DNA of 64,000 nucleotides from Lutraria lutraria (lineage: Eukaryota > Mollusca > Bivalvia > Venerida > Mactridae), in contig OZ026842.1 in NCBI GenBank assembly GCA_964023205.1, positions 10,633,407-10,697,406 on the forward strand, in the 5' to 3' direction. Made by a program: the position numbers and the translations under genes. The notes beneath the pieces were generated by a model, which did not search any database, was not told the origin of the DNA, and worked only from the letters and a program-made list of their open reading frames with translations. This document shows, in pieces, positions 35,201 to 45,999 of this stretch (position 1 is the stretch's first letter; each line of letters starts with the position of its first letter).

Positions 35201-38200
35201 AGATGTGTAGTAATACCAGGGAGGTATTATGGCCTAAGAGTTGAGATGTGTAGTAATACCCGGGAAGTATTATGGCCTAAGGGTAGAGATGTGTGGTAAT
35301 ACCAGGGAGGTATTATGGGCTAAGAGTAGAGATGTGTAGTAATACCAGGGAGGTATTATGGCCTAAGAGTTGAGATGTGTAGTAATACCAGGGAGGTATT
35401 ATGGCCTAAGAGTAGAGATGTGTATTAATACCAGGGAGGTATTATGGCCTAAGAGTTGAGATGTGTAGTAATTCCAGGGAGGTATTTTGGTCCAAGACTA
35501 GAGATGTATAGTAATACCAGGGAGGTATTACGGTCTAAGAAAAGAGATGTGTATTAATAACAGGCAGGTACTTTGATCTAAGAGTAGAGATGTGTAGTAA
35601 TAACAGGGAGGTATTACGGTCTAAGAGTAGAGATGTGTGGTAATACCAAGGAGGTATTACGGTCTAAGAAAAGAGATGTGTATTAATAACAGGCAGGTAT
35701 TACGGTCTAAGAGTAGAGATGTGTAGTAATAACAGGGAGGTATTACGGTCTAAGAGTAGAGATGTGTGGTAATACCAAGGAGGTATTACGGTCTAAGAAA
35801 AGAGATGTATATTAATAACAGGCAGGTATTTTGATCTAAGAGTAGAGATGTGTATTAATAACAGGGAGGTATTACGGTCTAAGAGTAGAGATGTGTGGTA
35901 ATACCAGGGAGGTATTATGGTCCAAGAGTTGAGATGTGTAGTAATTCCAGGGAGGTATTTTGATCTAAGAGTAGAGATGTGTATTAATAACAGGGAGGTA
36001 TTACGGTCTAAGAGTAGAGATGTGTGGTAATACCAGGGAGGTATTATGGTCCAAGAGTTGAGATGTGTAGTAATTCCAGGGAGGTATTTTGATCTAAGAG
36101 TAGAGATGTGTATTAATAACAGGGAGGTATTTTGGTCTAAGAGTAGAGATGTGTAGTAATAACAGGCAGCTATTACGCTCTAAGAGTAGAGATGTGTGGT
36201 AATACCAAGGAGGTATTATGGCCTAAGAGTTGAGAGGTGTAGTAATACCAGAGAGGTATTATGGCCTAAGAGTTGAGATGCATAGTAATACCAGGGAGGT
36301 ATTATGGCCTAAGAGTTGAGATGTATAGTAACACCAGGGAGGTATTATGGCCTAAGAGTTGAGATGTGTAGTAATACCTAAGAAGTATTATGGCCTAAGA
36401 GTAGAGATGTGTAGTAATACCAGGGAGGTATTATGGCCTAAGAGTAGAGATGTGTAGTAATACCAGGGAGGTATTATGGCCTAAGAGTTGAGATGTGTAG
36501 TAATACCTCGGAAGTATTATGGCCTAAGGGTAGAGATGTGTGGTAATACCAGGGAGGTATTATGGGCTAAGAGTAGAGATGTGTAGTAATACCAGGGAGG
36601 TATTATGGCCTAAGAGTTGAGATGTGTAGTAATACCAGGGAGGTATTATGGCCTAAGAGTAGAGATGTGTAGTAATACCAGGGAGGTATTATGGCCTAAG
36701 AGTTGAGATGTGTAGTAATTCCAGGGAGGTATTTTGGTCCAAGACTAGAGATGTATAGTAATACCAGGGAGGTATTACGGTCTAAGAAAAGAGATGTGTA
36801 TTAATAACAGGGAGGTATTTTGATCTAAGAGTAGAGATGTGTAGTAATAACAGGGAGGTATTACGGTCTAAGAGTAGAGATGTGTGGTAATACCAAGGAG
36901 GTATTACGGTCTAAGAAAAGAGATGTGTATTAATAACAGGCAGGTATTACGGTCTAAGAGTAGAGATGCGTAGTAATAACAGGGAGGTATTACGGTCTAA
37001 GAGTAGAGATGTGTGGTAATACCAAGGAGGTATTACGGTCTAAGAAAAGAGATGTATATTAATAACAGGCAGGTATTTTGATCTAAGAGTAGAGATGTGT
37101 ATTAATAACAGGGAGGTATTACGGTCTAAGAGTAGAGATGTGTGGTAATACCAGGGAGGTATTATGGTCCAAGAGTTGAGATGTGTAGTAATTCCAGGGA
37201 GGTATTTTCATCTAAGAGTAGAGATGTGTATTAATAACAGGGAGGTATTACGGTCTAAGAGTAGAGATGTGTGGTAATACCAGGGAGGTATTATGGTCCA
37301 AGAGTTGAGATGTGTAGTAATTCCAGGGAGGTATTTTGATCTAAGAGTAGAGATGTGTATTAATAACAGGGAGGTATTTTGGTCTAAGAGTAGAGATGTG
37401 TAGTAATAACAGGCAGGTATTACGGTCTAAGAGTAGAGATGTGTGGTAATACCAAGGAGGTATTATGGCCTAAGAGTTGAGATGTGTAGTAATACCAGAG
37501 AGGTATTATGGCCTAAGAGTTGAGATGCATAGTAATACCAGGGAGGTATTATGGCCTAAGAGTTGAGATGTATAGTAATACCAGGGAGGTATTATGGCCT
37601 ATGAGTTGAGATGTGTAGTAATACCAGAGAGGTATTATGGCCTAAGAGTTGAGATGTGTAGTAATACCAGAGAGGTATTATGGCCTAAGAGTTGAGATGT
37701 ATAGTAATACCAGGGAGGTATTATGGCCTAAGAGTTGAGATGTGTAGTAATACCAGGGAGGTATTATGGCCTAAGAGTTGAGATGTGTAATAATACCAGG
37801 GAGGTATTATGGCCTAAGAGTTGAGATGTGTAGTAATACCAGGGAGGTATTATGGCCTAAGAGTTGAGATGTGTAGTAATACCAGGGAGGTATTATGGCC
37901 TAAGAGTAGAGATGTGTAGTAATACCAGGGAGGTATTATGGCCTAAGAGTAGAGATGTGTAGTAATACCAGGGAGGTATTATGGCCTAAGAGTTGAGATG
38001 TGTAGTAATACCAGGGAGGTATTATGGCCTAAGAGTTGAGATGTGTAGTAATACCAGGGAAGTATTATGGCCTAAGAGTAGAGATGTGTAGTAATACCAG
38101 GGAAGTATTATGGCCTAAGAGTAGAGATGTGTAGTAATACCAGGGAGGTATTATGGCCTAAGAGTAGAGATGTGTAGTAATACCAGGGAGGTATTATGGC

Positions 38201-40502
38201 CTAAGAGTAGAGATGTGCAGTAATACCAGGGAGGTATTATGGCCTAAGAGTAGAGATGTGTAGTAATACCAGGGAGGTATTATGGCCTAAGAGTAGAGAT
38301 GTGTAGTAATACCAGGGAGGTATTATGGCCTAAGAGTTGAGATGTGTAGTAATTCCAGGGAGGTATTTTGGTCCAAGACTAGAGATGTATAGTAATACCT
38401 GGGAAGTATTATGGCCTAAGAGTTGAGATGTGTAGTAATACCAGGGAGGTATTATGGTCCAAGAGTAGAGATGTGTAGTAATTCAAGGGAGGTATTACGG
38501 TCTAAGAGTTGAGATGTGTAGTAATACCAGGGAGGTATTATGGCCTAAGAGTTGAGATGTGTAGTAATACCTGGGAAGTATTATGGCCTAAGAGTTGAGA
38601 TGTGTAGTAATACCAGGGAGATATTTTGGTCCAAGAGTAGAGATGTGTAGTAATTCCAGGGAGACATTTTGGTCCAAGAGTAGAGATGTGTAGTAATACC
38701 AGGGAGGTATTATGGCCTAAGAGTTGAGATGTGTAGTAATACCTAAGAAGTATTATGGCCTAAGAGTAGAGATGTGTAGTAATACCAGGGAGGTATTATG
38801 GCCTAAGAGTAGAGATGTGTAGTAATACCAGGGAGGTATTATGGCCTAAGAGTTGAGATGTGTAGTAATACCTGGGAAGTATTATGGCCTAAGGGTAGAG
38901 ATGTGTGGTAATACCAGGGAGGTATTATGGGCTAAGAGTAGAGATGTGTAGTAATACCAGGGAGGTATTATGGCCTAAGAGTTGAGATGTGTAGTAATAC
39001 CAGGGAGGTATTATGGCCTAAGAGTAGAGATGTGTAGTAATACCAGGGAGGTATTATGGCCTAAGAGTTGAGATGTGTAGTAATTCCAGGGAGGTATTTT
39101 GGTCCAAGACTAGAGATGTATAGTAATACCAGGGAGGTATTACGGTCTAAGAAAAGAGATGTGTATTAATAACAGGCAGGTACTGTGATCTAAGAGTAGA
39201 GATGTGTAGTAATAACAGGGAGGTATTACGGTCTAAGAGTAGAGATGTGTGGTAATACCAAGGAGGTATTACGGTCTAAGAAAAGAGATGTGTATTAATA
39301 ACAGGCAGGTATTACGGTCTAAGAGTAGAGATGTGTAGTAATAACAGGGAGGTATTACGGTCTAAGAGTAGAGATGTGTGGTAATACCAAGGAGGTATTA
39401 CGGTCTAAGAAAAGAGATGTATATTAATAACAGGCAGGTATTTTGATCTAAGAGTAGAGATGTGTATTAATAACAGGGAGGTATTACGGTCTAAGAGTAG
39501 AGATGTGTGGTAATACCAGGGAGGTATTATGGTCCAAGAGTTGAGATGTGTAGTAATTCCAGGGAGGTATTTTGATCTAAGAGTAGAGATGTGTATTAAT
39601 AACAGGGAGGTATTACGGTCTAAGAGTAGAGATGTGTGGTAATACCAGGGAGGTATTATGGTCCAAGAGTTGAGATGTGTAGTAATTCCAGGGAGGTATT
39701 TTGATCTAAGAGTAGAGATGTGTATTAATAACAGGGAGGTATTTTGGTCTAAGAGTAGAGATGTGTAGTAATAACAGGCAGCTATTACGGTCTAAGAGTA
39801 GAGATGTGTGGTAATACCAAGGAGGTATTATGGCCTAAGAGTTGAGATGTGTAGTAATACCAGAGAGGTATTATGGCCTAAGAGTTGAGATGCATAGTAA
39901 TACCAGGGAGGTATTATGGCCTAAGAGTTGAGATGTATAGTAATACCAGGGAGGTATTATGGCCTAAGATTTGAGATGTATAGTAATACCAGAGAGGTAT
40001 TATGGCCTAAGAGTTGAGATGTATAGTAATACCAGGGAGGTATTATGGCCTAAGAGTTGAGATGTGTAGTAATACCAGGGAGGTATTATGGCCTAAGAGT
40101 TGAGATGTGTAGTAATACCAGGGAGGTATTATGGCCTAAGAGTTGAGATGTGTAGTAATACCAGGGAGGTATTATGGCCTAAGAGTTGAGATGTGTAGTA
40201 ATACCAGGGAGGTATTATGGCCTAAGAGTTGAGATGTATAGTAATACCAGGGAGGTATTATGGCCTAAGAGTAGAGATGTGTAGTAATACCAGGGAGGTA
40301 TTATGGCCTAAGAGTTGAGATGTGTAGTAATACCAGGGAGGTATTATGGCCTAAGAGTTGAGATGTATAGTAATACCAGGGAGGTATTATGGCCTAAGAG
40401 TTGAGATGTGTAATAATAACAGGAAGATATTGTGGTTTATAAGTAGAGATGTGTAGTAATAACAGGAAGATATTGTGGTTTATAAGTAGAGATGTGTAGA
40501 AT
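26245..40502 (+). repeat. 14.25-kb satellite array, about 332 copies of a 43-bp monomer
   Basis: The commonest monomer can be read as taagagtagagatgtgtagt followed by aataccagggaggtattatg and gcc. The gatg core of the first unit is at 26258 and that of the last at 40491, exactly 331 periods of 43 bp. Some twenty scattered variant markers also fall on exact multiples of 43. Each typical unit contains taatacc-aggga-ggtatta, a 7-bp perfect inverted repeat with a 5-nt loop. Variant classes include gagttgag for gagtagag, attccaggg for ataccaggg, acggtct and ttggtcc for atggcct, and taataacaggcagg. The typical unit has 14 A, 14 G, 11 T and 4 C on the plus strand. Stops occur in all frames and 43 is not a multiple of 3, so it is noncoding. 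The last units (about 40400-40500) are diverged (aggaagatattgtggttta). Confidence 0.97.
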
Positions 40503-40785
40503 CAATCTTGCATTCTTCATTAAAAATGAAGGTTCAGTCATCTTCACATATTTTCTTTCTGAAGTTCCCATGTGTAATTTATCAGCCTCATTTAGCTGTT
40601 AGCATCAACAGCAATATAGCTGATACTATTTTCTCATCTTAAAATCCAGTTAAATCCGTTATTTTAAAACCACCAGGGAATAAGTTAGTAACACTATTTA
40701 AATGCTAAAATATCACACTACATACTGTGGGTGTACTATTTATTGAAAGTACCATACCATGCACGAAATTTATTCCTGTCAAGGA

Positions 40786-40964
40786 TTCAGTCAATCCTAT
40801 GAACAAAGACCACTTGGTAAAGACTAAGTGACATTTATTGACAGGTAGCTTTTATTTGGGAATCAATCTATTCTAAATTAACAATGTCTGTTTTTGAAAG
40901 AATGGCCTTCATTATCATTGTGGCCTTTATGCAGAGGTTGCTACCAAACACAAGTTTGACTGTA
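40786..40964. mobile_element. Mariner-like MITE family B, copy 4
   Basis: Left end cagtcaatcctatgaacaa and right end aacacaagtttgactgta, with tggccttcatt and tggcctttatgcagagg inside. It lies 0.28 kb past the satellite array. Confidence 0.6.
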
Positions 40965-41016
40965 TTCATATTTTGAAGAATATATCTATTGTTTTTACAA
41001 CTGTCAACCTGCCTCC

Positions 41017-41220
41017 GTAGTTGATTGGTTAAGGTTACTGTAACCTCTCACTGATAGATGGTTGTGGGTTTTAGCCCAGATGCCAAGCATGTCTCAGTAG
41101 GCAGTTGCTTACGGAGGATGGGAGTCTAGTACTGGTTCTCCCAAGGAGCGATGGCTTGGTGAAATGTCCGCCTCATATGACTCTGACTGTTGAAATGGGG
41201 CGTAAAAATCAAACTAACAA
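41017..41220 (+). mobile_element. tRNA-derived SINE family 1, copy 2
   Basis: The A-box region tagttgattggttaagg and a decayed B box (gggttttagccc) are followed by the family body: gtctcagtaggcagttgc, cggaggatgggagtctagta, ggttctcccaaggagcgat, then catatgactctgactgttg. The tail is ggcgtaaaaatcaaac. Confidence 0.7.
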
Positions 41221-41610
41221 AGCTGAGCAGTCAAGCACTGAACTTTAGTCTGAACATGGCCTGGCTGTATCATATAAAGACGTAAGACTCAGTCATTCAA
41301 AACTGGAAAGCTCTTTTAAATATACGTCTTTAAGTCAGCACTTCATTGTCCTGTAAAAACCAAACATCACTGACTTGATTTTCAACTAAGCGCCATGAGA
41401 ATGTTATGCAGTTTCTGCTATTATTACAAAACCCTGGCGATATTACCATGGTAACTGTTCACAGAATTTAACTTTTTTTTAACATTTGACTTACATGTAC
41501 GAGAAAATATGTCTGGATAAAAATCCATTTTCCAGACTTACTTGTTTATGACTGGTTAATGTGGTTTTAATATACATGGATCTGTAGATTACTTATGAAT
41601 ATTCAGTGCT

Positions 41611-41845
41611 GGATCCATGGTCGCGTGGTTAAAGTCGCTGACTTCAAAATAATGTAACTTCTCACTGATAGAGGGTCGTGGGTTCGAGCCCAACTACCGA
41701 CCATGTCTCGTTATGTGAGAAAGTAGGCAGTTGCTTTCGGAGGATAGGAGTCTAGTATTGGTTCTTTCCAGGAGCGATGGTTAGGTGAACTGTCCGCCTC
41801 ATATGACTCTGACTGTTGAAAAGGCCCAGGTGTAAAACAAGAATA
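41611..41845 (+). mobile_element. tRNA-derived SINE family 1, copy 3
   Basis: The best-preserved head of the family: tggtcgcgtggttaaag (A box) and gggttcgagccc (B box). The body matches copy 2 over aagtaggcagttgctttcgg, gagtctagtattggttc and catatgactctgactgttg. Confidence 0.75.
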
Positions 41846-42099
41846 TTACAACGCATAAAATGTTTGAAATAAGGAATGTCTGTTTACTCCAAGCACAGAC
41901 TTTTTTATACATGTTTAAGTATTACATATATATTATTAAGTCCTTGCTCCAATATTAACGATGCGTAAAACTGCAGGGGTTTATATAAACTGGTTGCCGT
42001 TCTAATTATGCAGGCGATCGACATAGGCCTACAAACAATGATAAAGATTATCCAATAAACTGTTACAAGCTATTTCTTACATCTATAATAATTTTTAAA

Positions 42100-43235
42100 A
42101 AATATCTGGATTGCTTAGGACTTTAACCTACCAGATATTAACTAGTCTAACAACTCCATCAATAGCCACCAGTATAAGACAGCCATTAACGAAAACTTTC
42201 TTCCTCTTGAACCTGATTTAGGCCTCACACAAATCATTGACTTTCCCACTAGGGGTGACAATACCCTTAATCTTTCTTTACGAACCGACCACTTCTTGTC
42301 AACCCTGCACGGCTATCTCTGGCATAACTGGTCACCATGTTGTCTTCATTGACATCAACATGTATGCACCACGTGTCAAATCACCAAAACATGCCATACA
42401 CATGTTGGGTAAAGCCAACATAGAGCAAATAAAACAAAAAAATGTAAAGCACTATCAGACACCTGTCTTCAAGATGGGGCTTCGTTCTTCCTATCTAACT
42501 ACAGGCCTATCTCCTTAACACCAGTCACCTGTTAAGTACTGGAACACATCATTCATAGCACCATTATTTCTCACTCTGAAGCTCACAACATCCTTTCTGA
42601 CTGTCAGCATGTGTTCAGGAATAGACGCTCCTGTGACTCATAAGTTTCTGGTCACCATACACTGATTACCAAATTAACGAACTAGAAATGGCCCAGAGGC
42701 GAGCTGTCAGATTCGTGAAGCACGATTATTCACGTACTAGCAGCGTCACTGACATATTATCAGACTTAAAATGGGACACGCAACAGCATCAGAAATACCA
42801 TGCTCTTTAAGATCTTGCATAATCCTGTAGACATATTAACACCAGACCCAGACCAAACTCTCCAAAATTTTAGATCTATCAGATACCATAATCATCGTCT
42901 TTGTCAGATTCGTGCACGAACATCAGTCTATCAAAACAGTTTTCCAGCAACCATGACTCGTTCGACCCGATTGCCTCAAGCAATCGTTGACCAGGCCAGT
43001 ATCGTCGCATTCTAATCAGCCTTGGCCGGTCAACACACCCACTAGATCTTCATCATACTTTATCCTTTTAAATGTTTTGTAAATAGGGGAACTTTATGTC
43101 TTAAATTCTGTCAACTTTGGTAGATCCAATAAAGTCAGTCCTGCCTGTTGCGCATGTGTAAATATATCATATTGCGAGTACTAGTATATACTCCTTATGG
43201 AGGGATGCAATTACTCATGATGATGATGATGATGA
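42100..43235 (+). mobile_element. Non-LTR retrotransposon (LINE) remnant with internal deletions
   Basis: Translating with frameshifts gives three diagnostic blocks in order. An endonuclease C-terminal region at about 42212-42430 reads GLTQIIDFPTRGDNTLNLSL, then a frame change to GISGHHVVFIDI. The start of the reverse transcriptase at about 42496-42640 reads SNYRPISLTPVT, one in-frame stop, then ILSDCQHVFRNRRSCDS. After a junction near 42642, the post-RT C-terminal region reads NELEMAQRRAVRFVKHDYSR, TDILSDLKW and TRLPQAI. The RT core with its catalytic Asp pair is absent, and the endonuclease-RT linker is much shortened, so this copy is dead. The blocks fit the CR1/L2/Jockey group; I cannot fix the clade. 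The segment ends near a (GAT)n run at 43217-43235, a common LINE tail. Confidence 0.8.
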
Positions 43236-43490
43236 CCGATGGTCTGTGTTAAATAGGTGGGAATCAGTATTGGACTTATAAGTTCCCAGTATTTTATGTA
43301 TTGAGGACTCCACAAGGCAAAAAGAAGAAATGTCATTTTTATTCTGTTATTCAGACAAATTAGGTCCAGTACAACTACTGTGTACGTACTTGTACTTAAA
43401 TTGTTAATCATAAAGAACCTCTGCTGAATATGAAGATTTATTTAGCTCCTGTGTACTAGTCCACAACTTGTTGTAGTACATGTTAAGATT

Positions 43491-43745
43491 AGTCCGCGGC
43501 CGTGGTCCAGTATGCCGGACTTGTAACCCGGTGATCTGCGTTCAACTCTCGGCTGCGGCAGGTCAAACCCTTCTATGGTAAACTGACACAAATGACTGAT
43601 ATGTGGATAAAGTAAAGTTCCTTGTACAAGCGTAAGTTAGTGCTGGTCAATGAAAACTAGTTAGGTGAGTCGGCCGCCGTAAATGACTGAAAGATTGTTG
43701 GAAAATGGCGTTAACCCATTTAAATACACGAACATGTTAGTTTTG
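43491..43745 (+). mobile_element. tRNA-derived SINE family 3
   Basis: The head ccgtggtccagtatgccgg resembles an A-box region and gcgttcaactctc is a diverged B box. The body shares its 3' half with the first 135 bases of the window (cgtaagttagtgctggt, ggtgagtcgg, gattgttggaaaa). Confidence 0.55.
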
Positions 43746-44344
43746 GATGTTGATTAAGTACTAGATGTAGTATTATGTAAACCATGTATATAATTATGTT
43801 GTATGTTTACCCTGCTATTTTTTCCGGATATTGTAATTAGCTCTATTTGTACTGCTACGACCCTTAAGCACTATTCTGATAGTATATGCTAATCACATAC
43901 ATGTACATGATGCATACACGGTATGGGCTTACTTCGTGCGTGTCGCGTGCATCAAAATACTCATTTAAAAAAAGTCGTTCTTACATATCTCAGATTATCG
44001 AATTCGTTTTTGGCGTTAGGGTCGCCCATTATATTCCTTCATGTGCCGTATATCGCGTGTACAACCTAACATAATTGTCTGAGACGTTGCATTTTTTGGT
44101 ATAATGTATAAAGTATTAGTATTCTTATGTCATAAAACTCAGTTATTATACTCTCACTACAAGAAGGTTTTATTTACACGTCTGTTGCAAAAATCAATCG
44201 GACAGGAGAAATCCAGACGGTCAAATTACGAAAAATTCATGAATGTCTGTTATATAAATGCTTTACTGTACGTAGCTCCGTATATGATTATAAGCCACAT
44301 GTTTGTCTGTTTATTTTGAACAAATTATTTCTTTCTTCGTATTT

Positions 44345-44632
44345 AACGCCATATTCAACATTATTTCTGTCATATCGTGGCGGGTAGTTATCATAACCAG
44401 CTTCTCTGGATTGCATTTACCAATATTATAGCTAGGTCTTATCCAGTACTAACCACATTCTATCAGCAAGCTACTACCAAGCTATCCAACATCAAGCAGA
44501 GGTGGAGAGCAATTTAACATAGGATGTAATATTTTCAGTCAAATTTGTCACGGGACAGTTCGATCCTCGCCCGGGGTTCGAAGTAACAAGACCAACGCTC
44601 TCTAACCACTGAGCTAATCAGATGGGCTATTT
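44345..44632 (-). mobile_element. tRNA-derived SINE family 2, copy 1
   Basis: On the minus strand the head is gattagctcagtggttagag (A box of a Lys/Thr-like tRNA), with cttcgaacccc and ggatcgaactg farther on. The body matches 55110-55372: acataggatgtaatat, gcaagctactaccaagcta and cagtactaaccacattctat read on the plus strand. Confidence 0.65.
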
Positions 44633-45234
44633 TGGACAAAGTATCCTGCGATAATTTGCTCATCAAATATGATGATACCATATTTTCTGTTAAGCTTAGC
44701 GTTTTGAAAACGAAAGATATTCTTAAGAGACGTTGTGTTTGAATGTTTGATATCATTCGTAAATCTTAAGAAACAAGACGAAACTTTGATAAGTTCTTTT
44801 AAATTCTAATTGAATATTAATTGGAGCATTGATACAATTTCCGTCAACGGGAAATGTCGCTGTATTCTTTTTAAATGATAGACAGATGCATTTAGAACTA
44901 TACGATAACAGTGTTGCGTCACGCAAGATGTACAGAGAGGAAATATGTCAGTATATTTATTTATTCAATAGTGTTTTATGGCGCATTGACATCTAATGGT
45001 CATTTAGCGAGCATTAAGATTAATGGGAAAGAAACAAGTATAATTCGTGTAAAACTATATTAATAAGAATGATCGCACAATATATGGACTGTTTTATTTC
45101 ATCGATATTAAGTCAAGCTGAAACAAATATTGAAACACTTAACAGCATTGAAGTCAAAATCGAATAAAAGAAAAACTAAGTAAGAGAAAAGATGACATTT
45201 ATAAAATCCGAGTTACATTCATTTAAGATAGAAT

Positions 45235-45778
45235 GATAGCCTTCTCTCTCAGGTCGTCCACAGACGGACACGCTGTCGGCACTTCTAATCGGTCCTCTCG
45301 TTCATGCATCTTCCTCCTCCTCAGCTCCGGCGTCTGTAATCACGATGTTGACCATTGTTGTACCAGGGTGACCTCGATTTCGCTTCCCATGAGTTGGTGT
45401 CCACAGAACAACTTTACTGGCAGGCAACTCGCGGTGACTGTGGTAATGCCAATATAGCCCCAATCTTCTGTAGGCAATCCTGACTGTCATTCTGGGAATG
45501 CTCTGGTAGGCTGTCGCGTTTCCGATGCACTGGCTTGGATCGATGTTTAGGACTTGCCTGAGCATCCTAGTGTAAAGAAACTTTGGAGCTGTGAGGAGAC
45601 TAAGGCCCAGCATTCAGAGCCATAGAACAGAACAGATTCCACACTGACAAAGAAAACGCTGAGTTTGGTTTCCCGAAACATCTGAGAGCACCAGACCGCT
45701 TTCATGCCACGCAATGCCTTCCCAGCAAGAGTCTTCCTCACCTTGATATCTCGCTCTGAGGTGTTCACCCATTAGTTC
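45235..45778 (-). mobile_element. LINE 3'-end remnant (reverse transcriptase C-terminal region)
   Basis: The minus-strand translation gives TLAGKALRGMKAVW, KLSVFFVSVESVLFYGSECW, then after a frameshift near 45610 FLYTRMLRQVLNID, IAYRRLGLYWHYHSHRELPA and SKVVLWTPTHGKRNRGHP. These are conserved blocks of the region C-terminal to the RT in a family of non-LTR elements common in marine invertebrates. The upstream RT and endonuclease are missing (5' truncation), and a family B MITE lies immediately upstream. Dead copy. Confidence 0.8.
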
Positions 45779-45821
45779 AAAGAAACTTAAAATAGAAAAA
45801 CGCAATTAACAGCCAAATATA

Positions 45822-45996
45822 TGCTAGTGCCATCTCCGAATAAAGGCCATCCTTTGAATAAAGGCGATTCTTTAAATAAAAAACGTTATTGATTTTTAGA
45901 ACATAATGAGCTCCGAATAAAGCCCATGCACCTGGCAAATAAATGCCACAGTTTGTCATTCCCTACGGGTGGCCTTTGTTCAAAGGTTTGACTGTA
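45822..45996. mobile_element. Mariner-like MITE family B, copy 5
   Basis: The right end is complete (gggtggcctttgttcaaagg then tttgactgta). The left part shows ccgaataaaggccatcct but lacks the terminal cagtcaa, so it is 5'-decayed or truncated. Confidence 0.55.
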
Positions 45997-45999
45997 TAT

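Noticed and set aside
26245..40502. CRISPR-like appearance of regularly spaced repeats
   Set aside because: There are no unique spacers: the whole 43-bp unit repeats, with classes of point variants. The surrounding DNA is eukaryotic.
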